Shown here piece after piece: positions 7,933 to 16,859 of a stretch of 64,000 nucleotides of DNA. Within the stretch, counting starts at the first letter, position 1. Each line of letters opens with the position of its first letter. Under the pieces are notes generated by a model, which did no database searches, had not been told where the DNA came from, and was given only the letters and a program-made list of their open reading frames with translations. Position numbers and translations under genes: made by a program. The stretch lies in the NCBI GenBank assembly GCA_024742415.1, contig JANSYN010000004.1:186001-250000 (forward strand). Direction: 5' to 3'. The stretch is from Gammaproteobacteria bacterium (lineage in GTDB: Bacteria; Pseudomonadota; Gammaproteobacteria; Pseudomonadales; Halieaceae).

Positions 7933-9669
7933 TCAGGCCGCCCGGGGCGCTGTTTGCGGGCCGCGTATCAAAGCGCCGGGTACGGCGCCGGTAGGAACGC
8001 CATTTTCCATAATCACCTGGCCACTGACGATGGTTGCCACATAGCCCCTGGCACCCTGGAACATGCGCCGCCCGCCAGCGGGTAAGTCGAAGATGATCTC
8101 AGGGCTTTCCAGTTGAAGCTGCTCAAAGTCGATAAGATTGAGGTCCGCTTTCATGCCCAGTTCCAGCGTGCCGCGATCTTCCAGGCCGACGCAGCGCGCG
8201 GTATCCAGCGTCTGCATTTTGACAACGTCCTCCAGCTTCATGCGGTGACCGCGCTCGCGATCGCGCACATAGTAGCTGAGCATCTGCGTGGGCACGCTGG
8301 CATCGCACAGTACGCCGCAATGCGCACCGGTATCTGCCAGCGAAAGCACGGTGCTTTCGTCTTCAATCAGCGCTGCCTGCCGGCTGAGGTCGCCGGCGCT
8401 GTAACCAAAGCAGGGGAAGTAGATAACGCCCTTACCGTTGTTGCTCATCATCAGGTCATAGCAGTATTCGGCGGGGGTGACGCCAGCGGCGGCCGCCTTG
8501 GCGGCAATGCTGTCTTGCGGGCCGGGTTCGTAGTTGGGCGGCGTGCCCAACTCATATAACTTGTCATAACCGCCAATGATGGTGTCCATAAAGTCATCGC
8601 CCATCAGTGGCAGATCCTCGGCCACGATAGCCGCGCGTACCTCGGGCTTGCGCAGTTCGGCCAGGCGCTCTTCGTGAGACATCACCGACAGCGGCCCAAA
8701 GTTCGCGTGGAAACTGAAGGGCTGGATGGTGCCGTCCCAGGATAGCAATATATTGACGGGGCGCGCGCCAACGTGAGGGATGAGGCGGGCGCCTTCTTCG
8801 CGCGCTTTGCGCACGTATTCCAGTTGCTGCTTGACGCGCGGCCAGTCCTCCTCTTCGCGAAAGAAGAGCACAAAGTTAATCTGGCAGTTGTTTTCAATAG
8901 ACAGGCGTTTCATCCAGTCCATTTCTTCTTCCCAGTTGTTCCAGTCGGACACAACGCCATAGATACCACGACCGCCCAACTCGCCGATAGCCTTGCCGAT
9001 GCCAAGCAGCTCGTTCTCATCGGCATAGGTTCCTGGCATCGCTTCGTCGTGACGCGTGGTGTGCAGTTCGGTGCGCGATGTGGTGAATCCCAGTGCGCCG
9101 GCCTTGATGCCTTCCTTGACGATGGCGGCCATTTTTTCGATGTCCTGTTCGGTAGCCTTCTCGTTATGTGTGCCACGGTCGCCCATAACGTAGGTGCGTA
9201 CCGCGCAATGCGGGACCTGCGCGCCAACGTCGATGGCGCGCGGGTACTCTTCGACGGCGTCGAGGTATTCCGGAAAGGATTCCCAGTTCCATTTAACGCC
9301 CTCGTGCAGCGCGGTGCCGGGAATATCCTCAACGTCTTCCATGACCGAAATCAGGCGGTCATGCGCCTCGTCACTGCGTTCACAGGGTGCGAAGCCGACG
9401 CCACAGTTGCCCATGATCAGCGTCGTGATGCCGTGGTTGGCCGCAGGCGAGCACAGTGGATCCCAGGTGGCCTGGCCGTCCATGTGCGAGTGCACGTCCA
9501 CCCAGCCGGGTGTGAGCAGCTTGCCCTGCGCATCGATTTCTCGCGTGGCGCTGCCGTTCACCGTACCCAGCGCTGCGATTTTTCCATTCTTGACTGCAAG
9601 GTCGCCACGATAGGCGGGTTTGCCGGTGCCGTCGACAATGGTGGCGTTTTTGATCAGGAGATCGTACAT
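7933..9669 (-). CDS. N-acyl-D-amino-acid deacylase family amidohydrolase
   Basis: At 578 residues it has the D-aminoacylase architecture: an N-terminal beta-sandwich strand ([20 protein letters not shown]), the metal-binding HSHMDG near residues 60-65, the [11 protein letters not shown] motif with the metal-bridging Cys region, GRGTHNEK-like loops and a C-terminal [11 protein letters not shown]. Such enzymes remove acyl groups from N-acyl-D-amino acids or hydrolyse related cyclic amides. The usual HxHYDGQ is HSHMDGQ here. The cognate substrate is unknown. It is the first gene of a two-gene unit with the YkoF-like gene. Confidence 0.85.
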   Translation of the reverse strand: MYDLLIKNATIVDGTGKPAYRGDLAVKNGKIAALGTVNGSATREIDAQGKLLTPGWVDVHSHMDGQATWDPLCSPAANHGITTLIMGNCGVGFAPCERSDEAHDRLISVMEDVEDIPGTALHEGVKWNWESFPEYLDAVEEYPRAIDVGAQVPHCAVRTYVMGDRGTHNEKATEQDIEKMAAIVKEGIKAGALGFTTSRTELHTTRHDEAMPGTYADENELLGIGKAIGELGGRGIYGVVSDWNNWEEEMDWMKRLSIENNCQINFVLFFREEEDWPRVKQQLEYVRKAREEGARLIPHVGARPVNILLSWDGTIQPFSFHANFGPLSVMSHEERLAELRKPEVRAAIVAEDLPLMGDDFMDTIIGGYDKLYELGTPPNYEPGPQDSIAAKAAAAGVTPAEYCYDLMMSNNGKGVIYFPCFGYSAGDLSRQAALIEDESTVLSLADTGAHCGVLCDASVPTQMLSYYVRDRERGHRMKLEDVVKMQTLDTARCVGLEDRGTLELGMKADLNLIDFEQLQLESPEIIFDLPAGGRRMFQGARGYVATIVSGQVIMENGVPTGAVPGALIRGPQTAPRAA

Positions 9670-9832
9670 TCTAAAGCCTCGGTGCTGTGATCATCAGAGG
9701 GTGTTTATCCCCTGCGGCGTGCGTGAAGTCAAGGTTACATGGAGTGACGGGACGCGCTGTTCAGTTTTGGTTCGGCATTTTGAATAACGGCCCCGCTATG
9801 GGGTCATCGGCACTCTCAGTTGAGGAAGGTTT

Positions 9833-10939
9833 ATGGCGATCAAGCGTCGGGAATTTACTGCGGCATCCATTGGAACGATAGGCGCACTGGCGGCCCTTGG
9901 CAGCGGCGCGGTTGCCGCGGCGCAAAGCGCGGTCAACCGCAAAATCGTGCTGGCGTCGCGCCCCGTGGGTAAGCCGTCTGTGAACAATTTCCGTCTCGAA
10001 GAAAGTGCCGTCCCCACTATCGGTGAGGGTGAGATTCTTTTGCGCACGCGCTACCTGTCACTGGACCCGTACATGCGCGGTCGCATGAGCGCGGCCGAGA
10101 GTTACGCCGCACCGGTGCCCATCGACGGCGTCATGGTGGGTGGTACGGTCAGTGAGGTTGTGGCCTCCAACAATCCGGCGTTCGCCAAGGGTGAGCTGGT
10201 CAGTGCCTTCAGCGGCTGGCAGGACTATGACGTGTCCAGCGGTGGCGGCTTGATGAAAGTCGATTCGCGCATTCCCAGCCCTTCCTATGCGCTGGGCGTG
10301 TTGGGTATGCCCGGGCTGACCGCCTATGTCGGCCTGCTGGATATCGGCGAACCCAAACCCGGTGAGACGGTCGTGCTGGCGGCATCCACCGGCGCTGTCG
10401 GTTCGGTGGTGGGGCAAATCGCAAAACTCAAGGGTTGCCGCGTCGTCGGTATCGCCGGCGCCAGGGAGAAATGCGAGTACGCGGTGAAAGAGCTGGGATA
10501 CGACGCCTGTATCAGCCATTACGATGACACCATGGCACAACAGTTGAAGGCGGCCTGCCCGGATGGCATCGACGTGTATTTTGAGAACGTGGGTGGCAGT
10601 TCCTGGGAAGCGGTCATGCCATTGCTCAACAACATGGCCCGTGTGCCTGTGTGTGGCCTGATTGCGCATTACAACCAGACCGAGTTGCCCCCTGGCCCGG
10701 ACCGCATGTCGTTGTTGCAGAGTATGATTCTGCGACGCAGCATCCGCATGCAGGGTTTTATTGTGGGCAACTACCTGCACAGGGCACCGGCTTTTATCGA
10801 CGATATGACGCAATGGTTGGCGGCAGGCAAGATCAAGTACAAAGAAGACGTGGTCGAGGGCCTGGAGAACGCTCCGCAAGCCTTCCTGGGCTTATTTTCC
10901 GGTGCCAATTTCGGCAAACTTGTCATCAAGGTGAGCTGA
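9833..10939 (+). CDS. NADP-dependent medium-chain oxidoreductase with an N-terminal Tat-like signal
   Basis: After residue 35 the 368-residue protein is a CurA/leukotriene B4 12-hydroxydehydrogenase-type zinc-independent MDR reductase: RYLSLDPYMRGRMS, then the NADP-binding AASTGAVGSVVGQIAKLKG (about 184-202) and YFENVGGSSWEAVMPLL. Such enzymes reduce alkenal/one double bonds. The first 30 residues (KRREFTAASIGTIGALAAL, then AVAAAQ) look like a twin-arginine signal, which is unusual for a family normally cytoplasmic. Export would let the cofactor be loaded before translocation. Upstream it is divergent from the amidohydrolase gene. Confidence 0.85.
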   Translation: MAIKRREFTAASIGTIGALAALGSGAVAAAQSAVNRKIVLASRPVGKPSVNNFRLEESAVPTIGEGEILLRTRYLSLDPYMRGRMSAAESYAAPVPIDGVMVGGTVSEVVASNNPAFAKGELVSAFSGWQDYDVSSGGGLMKVDSRIPSPSYALGVLGMPGLTAYVGLLDIGEPKPGETVVLAASTGAVGSVVGQIAKLKGCRVVGIAGAREKCEYAVKELGYDACISHYDDTMAQQLKAACPDGIDVYFENVGGSSWEAVMPLLNNMARVPVCGLIAHYNQTELPPGPDRMSLLQSMILRRSIRMQGFIVGNYLHRAPAFIDDMTQWLAAGKIKYKEDVVEGLENAPQAFLGLFSGANFGKLVIKVS

Positions 10940-10954
10940 TACGCCTCACACCCT

Positions 10955-11902
10955 GTGAAAATAGCCACTACGCCCTGGGACTGGACCGGCCTGCATGATG
11001 TGCAGGCGCTGTGCGCGCAGGCGGAGCTGGCCGAGTCGCTGGGCCTGCATTCTTTCTGGCTGCCCGAGAGCCACTTTGCCGGACAGCGATCTATTCCCTC
11101 GCCATTGACCTTGCTCGCTGCAGTTGCCGCACGCACCCGGCGTATCGGCCTTGGTTGTACCTCCTACTTGTTGCCGATCCGACACCCCCTGCAGGCGGCG
11201 GAAGAGGTGGCCGTGCTGGACCAGCTCAGTGGCGGACGACTCATACTGGGGCTGGGTAGAGGCCTGCAAAAAGAGATGTTCAGCGCCTTTGACGTGGCCA
11301 GCAAGGACAAGCGCAGCCTGTTTGCTGCGAATCTGGCGCAGATGCGCCGGGCGTGGCGCGGAGAGTCGGTACTCCATGGTGCGTCCGATGCCACGGATGC
11401 TGGCCATCCCGAGCGCGTTGCCATGCTATCGCCGCTGCCGGTGCAACGCCCTGAACCCGAGCTGTGGGTGGCGGCCTTTGGGCCGCTTGCACTGCAACAG
11501 GTAGCGCAGCTTGGCTTGCCGTATCTAGCCTCACCAATGGAAACAATCACGGCGCTGGAGCGCAATTATGCGCACCATCGAGAGCAGGCAGCGCAGGCCG
11601 GACAGACTCTGCCCCAGGTGGTGCCCATTATGCGCACCGTTTACGTGGCAGATAGCGCAGCGCAGGTCGCCGCCGCCAGACAGTCAGTGCAGGCTGAACT
11701 GCGCGGCCGCGGACTTGACGCCGATGCAGTGGACGACAGCGCGATCATTGGCGAGCCGGACGCCGTGCGGGAGCGTTTGCAGGAGTATGTTGCGCGCCTG
11801 GGCATGACACATCTCATTGTGCGAGCCGGTATCGCAGGGATTGACGCGCAACAACAGGTGAGCAGCTTGCGCGCTGTGGCCCGCATGCGTTGCACTGTTT
11901 AG
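10955..11902 (+). CDS. Luciferase-like (LLM) flavin-dependent monooxygenase
   Basis: The 315-residue TIM-barrel protein starts at GTG 10955, 15 nt after the reductase stop. It has QAELAESLGLHSFWLPESHF, ARTRRIGLGCTSYLLPIRHP and VAVLDQLSGGRLILGLGRG, all typical of bacterial luciferase/F420-type LLM enzymes. It probably uses reduced flavin supplied by a partner to oxidise a small molecule; the preceding oxidoreductase is likely in the same transcript. The stop codon lies immediately before the octanucleotide array. Confidence 0.85.
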   Translation: MKIATTPWDWTGLHDVQALCAQAELAESLGLHSFWLPESHFAGQRSIPSPLTLLAAVAARTRRIGLGCTSYLLPIRHPLQAAEEVAVLDQLSGGRLILGLGRGLQKEMFSAFDVASKDKRSLFAANLAQMRRAWRGESVLHGASDATDAGHPERVAMLSPLPVQRPEPELWVAAFGPLALQQVAQLGLPYLASPMETITALERNYAHHREQAAQAGQTLPQVVPIMRTVYVADSAAQVAAARQSVQAELRGRGLDADAVDDSAIIGEPDAVRERLQEYVARLGMTHLIVRAGIAGIDAQQQVSSLRAVARMRCTV

Positions 11903-11903
11903 C

Positions 11904-12135
11904 GACCGGACGACCGGACGACAGGGCGACAGGGCGACAGGGCGACGGAGCAACGGAGCAACGGAGCAACGGAGCAACGGAGCAACGGAGCAACGGAGCA
12001 GTAGGGCAGCAGAGCAGCAGAGCAGCAGAGCAGCAGAGCAGCAGAGCAGCACAGGCGCAAAGCAGCAGGGGCGCAGGGCAGCAGGGCAGCAGGGCAGCGG
12101 GGCAGCGGGGCAGCGGGGCAGCGGGGCAGCACAGC
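11904..12135. repeat. 29-unit octanucleotide tandem array
   Basis: From one base after the LLM stop, 29 consecutive 8-bp units run without a phase break. Block order: 2x GACCGGAC, 3x GACAGGGC, GACGGAGC, 6x AACGGAGC, AGTAGGGC, 5x AGCAGAGC, then AGCACAGG/CGCAAAGC/AGCAGGGG/CGCAGGGC, 2x AGCAGGGC, 4x AGCGGGGC, AGCACAGC. Each block differs from the next by one or two substitutions, as expected from successive slippage expansions. The strand is purine-rich. Period 8 shifts frame each unit, so any open frame over it repeats every 24 bp; I call none of these a gene. No spacers are present, so it is not CRISPR. Confidence 0.97.
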
Positions 12136-12219
12136 AAGCCACCAATCGCGGTGCTCAGCACTCAGCGCCGGCCAAACCCGCAATGGGGAACGCCGGAAAA
12201 CGCCTTCGGCAGCGTCAGG

Positions 12220-13089
12220 TCAGCGGGTGTCGCCCCGGTACTTTTCCAGTGCCGCCTGGTAAGTGGCGAAATGCTTGTACTGCGCCATTGCCGGTGGTGC
12301 ACTGGCGATGGCGCTGCGCAAACGCGCAAGGCAATGGGGTACCTGTTGCAGGGCTGACAGCGAATGCAGGTACACCCGAATGGTAAACACAATCGCCCCG
12401 GTCTGTGGCAGCCGTCGCAGCGTCTGGCGCTCCGTTCGGTAATACAGCTCGGTAGCGGCGTCTACATAGTCCGGCTGCGGCGCGCGTGCGCACAGCGCAT
12501 CGTCGGCCTGCAGTGACCAGTTGAAGCGCTCCACCGGGTGTGAGGGTTTAAGGTGCGCCATGAAGCGCTCAATTTTGGCACCGATGCGTTCACGCAAGCC
12601 GGGTACCGGTGCGTGGATATCGACCAGGGGCAGCCCCATCTTTTCTTCCAGGCGCCAGTGGCTGGGGCTGCACAGGCTCGCCGCCGTCAGTCGATAGGTG
12701 CCCTCGCTGGCTTGCAGCAGCAACAGGTCATCCGCTATCCACAGTGAACTTTGCCATAGTGGTTCGGCGGCTGCGTCGCACAAGGCCTGTTCGGTGGGCA
12801 GGTAGACGAGCCCATTGGCAGTGCTGCCATACAGGTTGCTATGGTGATGGAGCAAATAGGTTTGCAGCGCTCTCGCCAACTCGGTTTGGGCATCGCGGGA
12901 TTGCGGCAGGGCCTGGTAGACACAGGCATCCAGGCGCTCGCGTGTGCGCAGCTTGTGTTGGCGCATCTGCAGATAGTCGCCATCCGGCTCGATCCAGCGC
13001 GCTGCTCTCAGTGGTGACAGACCCATCTGCAGCAGTGGGGCATCGTGCATGTGGGGCAGGTATAAAGGTCCAGTTGGCGCGGCAGGCAT
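12220..13089 (-). CDS. DUF3445 family protein (heme-dependent oxidative N-demethylase-like)
   Basis: At 289 residues it matches the DUF3445 family: an N-terminal MGLSPLRAARWIEPDGDYLQMRQ region, WIADDLLLLQASEGTYRLTAASLCSPSHW in the middle, EKMGLPLVDIHAPVPGL, and a C-terminal RQTLRRLPQTGAIVFTIRVYLHSL. Characterised relatives are heme-dependent oxidative N-demethylases. It begins 14 nt downstream of the nucleoside transporter on the same strand, so transcription is probably shared. The family call is reasonably firm; substrate and heme binding are not visible from sequence alone. Confidence 0.8.
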   Translation of the reverse strand: MPAAPTGPLYLPHMHDAPLLQMGLSPLRAARWIEPDGDYLQMRQHKLRTRERLDACVYQALPQSRDAQTELARALQTYLLHHHSNLYGSTANGLVYLPTEQALCDAAAEPLWQSSLWIADDLLLLQASEGTYRLTAASLCSPSHWRLEEKMGLPLVDIHAPVPGLRERIGAKIERFMAHLKPSHPVERFNWSLQADDALCARAPQPDYVDAATELYYRTERQTLRRLPQTGAIVFTIRVYLHSLSALQQVPHCLARLRSAIASAPPAMAQYKHFATYQAALEKYRGDTR

Positions 13090-13102
13090 GCTGGCAGTGC
13101 AA

Positions 13103-14338
13103 CTACAGGATCAGCCCGACAACACAGCCGGTCATGCACGTGGCCAGCAGCCCAGACCAGATAGCGCGTGGCGCCAGTCGCAGGATGTCTGCGGAGCGCT
13201 CTGGGCACAGAGCCGTCATGCCGCCAAGCATGATGCCAAGGCTGCCAAAGTTGGCGAATCCGCACAGGGCATAGATCAGAATAAGCCGACTTTGCTGGCC
13301 AAGCACGTCGGTGTCCAGCTCGACAAGCTGCAGATAGGCGACCAGTTCATTGATGAAAACCTTGGTCGCCAGGAGTTCTCCCGCAACCTGCGCCTCGTGC
13401 CAGGGAATGCCCAGCAGCCAGGCCAGCGGCATAAGTATGTGGCCAAACAGCCCCACCAGCGTCAGCGGCTCCCCGCCAGCCGGCAGCAGGCCGAGCATTG
13501 CGTCAACGAGGTAAACCAGCGCAACGAACACAATAATCATGCCAATGATGTTGGCCAGCAGTTGCAGGCCCTGCGTGGTGCCACTGACGATCGCGTCCAT
13601 GCTGCTGCGGTACTCCGAGCGCAGAACCAGCGGCTGCGCTGCCGTTGAGGGTGGCAGTGGCACCATAACTGCCGCCAGCAAAATGGCGGCCGGCGCGCTG
13701 ATCAACGAGGCGATGACCAGGTGGCTGAGTGCGTCCGGTGTGGCCGGCGCAAGAATCGCGGCGTACAGCCCCAGCACCGTGCCCGCCACCGTTGCCATAC
13801 CGCAGCTCATGATCACGAACAAGCCTCCGGCAGGCATGGCGCGCAAGTGCGGCTGGATCAGCAGCGGTGATTCCACCATGCCGATAAACACCGAACTTGC
13901 CGCGCCCATACCTACCGGCCCGCTCAGGCCCATGGACTTGTCCAGCAGCCGCGCAAACACGCCGATGAGGGCTGGTAGAATGCGCCAGTGCCACAGCAGT
14001 GCGCTCAGGGCCGCAAAGACAATCACAATAGGCAACGCCCGGAAGGCCAGGATAAAACTGTGTTGTGCAGCGCTGACTTCAAAGGGTGAGGGGCCGCCGC
14101 CAAGAAACCCGAAAACCATGGCAGTACCCTGGGCAGTGGCGGCTTCCATCACCAGTACCAGGTTATTGATGAGTAGCAGCCCCTCTTGCAGCAGGGGGGC
14201 TTTCAACAGCAGCAGTGCCAGCATAAATTGCGCCAGGACGCCGGCTATCACCAGTCTCAGCGGGAAGCGGGAGCGGTCGGCGCTGCTCAGCCAGGCGAGA
14301 AAAATCAGGCAGGGTAGGCCCAACAGCGCTTGCGACAT
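13103..14338 (-). CDS. NupC-type concentrative nucleoside transporter
   Basis: The 411-residue integral membrane protein has 9-10 hydrophobic segments and CNT landmarks: FGFLGGG, FRALPIVIVFAALSALLWHW, GAASSVFIGMVESPLLIQPH (substrate/Na site), SCGMATVAGTVLGLYAAIL, and FINELVAYLQL with GFANFGSLGIMLGGM near the C terminus. These carriers import nucleosides with H+ or Na+. In CNTs of known structure the first motif usually reads GxSExPLL; here it is VESPLL. It is upstream of the DUF3445 gene. Confidence 0.9.
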   Translation of the reverse strand: MSQALLGLPCLIFLAWLSSADRSRFPLRLVIAGVLAQFMLALLLLKAPLLQEGLLLINNLVLVMEAATAQGTAMVFGFLGGGPSPFEVSAAQHSFILAFRALPIVIVFAALSALLWHWRILPALIGVFARLLDKSMGLSGPVGMGAASSVFIGMVESPLLIQPHLRAMPAGGLFVIMSCGMATVAGTVLGLYAAILAPATPDALSHLVIASLISAPAAILLAAVMVPLPPSTAAQPLVLRSEYRSSMDAIVSGTTQGLQLLANIIGMIIVFVALVYLVDAMLGLLPAGGEPLTLVGLFGHILMPLAWLLGIPWHEAQVAGELLATKVFINELVAYLQLVELDTDVLGQQSRLILIYALCGFANFGSLGIMLGGMTALCPERSADILRLAPRAIWSGLLATCMTGCVVGLIL

Positions 14339-14529
14339 GGTGCATCCATGGTTGACTCAAAAAAACGACCGTAGTTTAGCGACCGCCAAAAGTCTACTGT
14401 GCGGCACACACAGGCAAGTTTGATTTACTGTACGCGGTCGCGGTGAATGCGCGGCCCAGCGGTCAGCTGGCTTGTTGGGTGGCCGTGTGTGGTCCATGCT
14501 AGGGAAAATCCACATTGCGAGGCTTGCAC

Positions 14530-15657
14530 ATGCTATCCAAGTTCGATGACTACCCCATTCACCAGACTGCGGAGCCGGTAGCCCATTCCGCGACCAGTGA
14601 TCGATTCGTGTATGACCGTTACTGGTACAACGGCCACGCCCGCGACGGCAGCTTCTACTTCGGCGTTGCCCTGTGCCGGTACGCCAATCTGGGAATACTG
14701 GATTGCAGTCTGAGTCTGGCGATCGATGGACATCAATACGCGTTTCATGGCTCTCGACGCGCGCCCGACGAGCCCACCGATACCACGGTAGGCCCCTTTG
14801 CCCTGCAGATACTGGAGCCCATGGGAAGGCATCGTGTGGTCATCGAGGCCAACGACACGGGCATTGAGTGTGACCTCGTGTTCACCCCGCGAACGGCCTG
14901 CATCGAAGAGGGCAGGCAGACCCTGCGCAATGAACGGCACCTGGTAATGGATGCCACTCGCCTTGACCAGTTCGGTTTCTGGTCCGGGTGGATTCGTTAT
15001 GACGGCAAGGAGCTCCAGGTAGACGGCAGCCATACCTTTGGATTGAAAGACCGTTCCTGGGGTTTGCGCCCGGTGGGCGATGCCTATACGGGCGGCGCTC
15101 CGCTGGCCGAGTTCCAGGCGATCCATTTTTGCTGGGCCCCTATCCACTGGGAAGACGAGTGCAGCCTGGCTGGCCTGTTTGAAGATGCCACGGGGCATCA
15201 GTGGCATACCGATCAGGCGTTCCTGCCGCACTATCCTGATACTGCAAGTATTCCAGGCACAAATGACCCCGCCGCGCGAATCTGGCAGGGCACCGTTGGC
15301 CACAATATTCAGATGATACCGGGGACGCGTCGCGCCCGGGCAGCCACGTTAGTGATGCGTGACAGAACCGGGCAAGCGCTCGAAGTAACGCTGGAGCCCG
15401 TCATGGTGCACCGCATGAAGGGGCTTGGCTACCAACACCCGCAGTGGGGTCATGGTAAGTGGCAGGGAGAACTGGCGATCGCCGGAGAAAGCTGGAAAGA
15501 CAGTGACCTGGACCCATTGGCACTGGAGAATATCCACATCCAGCAGGTAGTAAAGGCAACCTGCGGCAACAAGGTGGGCCATGGTGTGCTGGAGCAGATG
15601 CATATCGGGCCGTCCTCGTCATTTGGCTTCGAGGATTGGTTCGACGGCGGCAAGTAA
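14530..15657 (+). CDS. CrtC/hydroxyneurosporene-synthase-like lipocalin-fold protein (DUF7064/7065-like)
   Basis: The protein of about 375 residues has two beta-rich halves with GSFYFGVALCRYANLGILD, a central SHTFGLKDRSWGLRPVG and a C-terminal GHGKWQGELAIAGESW. The D-R-S-W-G motif is typical of CrtC-like and related two-domain beta-barrel proteins, some of which hydrate carotenoids while most are uncharacterised. ATG 14530 is preferred over a TTG at 14515 because GCGAGG precedes it at proper spacing. No carotenoid genes are nearby, so a carotenoid role is not supported. Confidence 0.55.
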   Translation: MLSKFDDYPIHQTAEPVAHSATSDRFVYDRYWYNGHARDGSFYFGVALCRYANLGILDCSLSLAIDGHQYAFHGSRRAPDEPTDTTVGPFALQILEPMGRHRVVIEANDTGIECDLVFTPRTACIEEGRQTLRNERHLVMDATRLDQFGFWSGWIRYDGKELQVDGSHTFGLKDRSWGLRPVGDAYTGGAPLAEFQAIHFCWAPIHWEDECSLAGLFEDATGHQWHTDQAFLPHYPDTASIPGTNDPAARIWQGTVGHNIQMIPGTRRARAATLVMRDRTGQALEVTLEPVMVHRMKGLGYQHPQWGHGKWQGELAIAGESWKDSDLDPLALENIHIQQVVKATCGNKVGHGVLEQMHIGPSSSFGFEDWFDGGK

Positions 15658-15951
15658 GGCTTTTGCGCCGCGGTGGCGCGTGCCCGGCTGTGGGCGCAGC
15701 GTGAGCGGCCCGCTGCAGCGGGGCCTGCGCCGCGTGCTGCCGTGGTATGCCAGCGGCCTGGACGGTGCCGGGCATGGCAAAATACCGACCGTACCGATAC
15801 GATGGCGCGAGGAACAGACATGGCCAAGGTGGTGCGGAGCATTGCCAGGGCATTACCCGCCCACCGGGCACATGACAACAATAAGAGCGCAGAGCAGGCC
15901 TGAGCGTCACGCTGCTTCCGAGCGTTCGAAAGTCATCGACGGAGAGCAACA

Positions 15952-16821
15952 ATGGTGCGATTGCTAAAAGGGTTATTGATTCTGGCAGTGCTTCTGGTCG
16001 GCCTCAGCTTACTGGCCATCTGGTATGTGGGCGCATGGAACCTGGTGTTTCCCAATCGCAGTCACGACACCACGCCGCCTGTGCTGCCGACGGAGCTTGC
16101 CTCGCCCAGCCTGTTGGTGTTCAGCAAGACCAACGGGTTTCGCCACGAAGAGGGCATTGAAGGTGGCGCGAAGCTGTTTGAAGCACTGGCCAGCGAAGGC
16201 GGTTGGGGCCTGTTCCACACGGAAAACGGCGCGGTCTTTAACGATGCAGACCTGCAGCGGTTTGACGTGGTGGTGTTCCTCAATGCTTCCGGTGACATGC
16301 TCAACAGCGATCAGGAACAGTCGTTCCAGGCATGGATGGAGCAGGGCGGCGGCTGGCTGGGGATACACGCTGCCGGCGACAGCTCACACCTTGAGTGGCA
16401 GTGGTATCGCGATAACCTCATTGGCGCCGACTTCACCGCGCACATCATGGGTCCACAGTTCCAGTTTGCCGATGTGATTGTTGAGGCACCGGAGCACCCG
16501 GTGATGTCCGGGCTGCCCGGGGTGTTCCAGCATGAGGAGGAATGGTATTCCTGGGCCGAGAGCCCCCGCAACGAGGGCTTCAGGGTGCTGGCAACGATTG
16601 ACGAAAACTCCTATACGCCGGTTGCCAGGTTTCTCGGCGAAGAGAAGGACCTGCGCATGGGCGATCACCCGGTGGTATGGTCAAACTGTATTGCACAGGG
16701 GCGCAGTGTGTACGCCACCATGGGCCATCGTGCCGACGCCTTCGAGCAGCCTCAGGTTCGCCAGATTATCAGTAACGCGCTGCGCTGGCTGACGGGCCCG
16801 CGTGACGCAGCCTGTCCCTGA
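15952..16821 (+). CDS. Membrane-anchored ThuA-like domain protein
   Basis: The 289-residue protein starts with a single N-terminal transmembrane helix (LLILAVLLVGLSLLAIWYV) and continues as a ThuA-like class I amidotransferase fold: LLVFSKTNGFRHEEGIEGG, FDVVVFLNASGDMLNSDQE, GGGWLGIHAAGD and HPVVWSNCIAQGRSVYATMGH. ThuA proteins are linked to disaccharide, often trehalose or 3-keto-glycoside, metabolism. A GGAGAG ribosome site precedes the ATG. The preceding 294 bp (15658-15951) contain no convincing gene. Confidence 0.85.
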   Translation: MVRLLKGLLILAVLLVGLSLLAIWYVGAWNLVFPNRSHDTTPPVLPTELASPSLLVFSKTNGFRHEEGIEGGAKLFEALASEGGWGLFHTENGAVFNDADLQRFDVVVFLNASGDMLNSDQEQSFQAWMEQGGGWLGIHAAGDSSHLEWQWYRDNLIGADFTAHIMGPQFQFADVIVEAPEHPVMSGLPGVFQHEEEWYSWAESPRNEGFRVLATIDENSYTPVARFLGEEKDLRMGDHPVVWSNCIAQGRSVYATMGHRADAFEQPQVRQIISNALRWLTGPRDAACP

Positions 16822-16859
16822 GGTCCTGCTGCGCTGATGCGCAGCGAGTGGCCGGGGTG

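Noticed and set aside
11684-12357. Open frames over the octanucleotide array on both strands
   Set aside because: Low-complexity translations of the repeat in several frames; no family likeness or ribosome site.
15658-15951. Short open frames between the CrtC-like and ThuA-like genes
   Set aside because: Several overlapping frames on both strands, none with ribosome site or family likeness.
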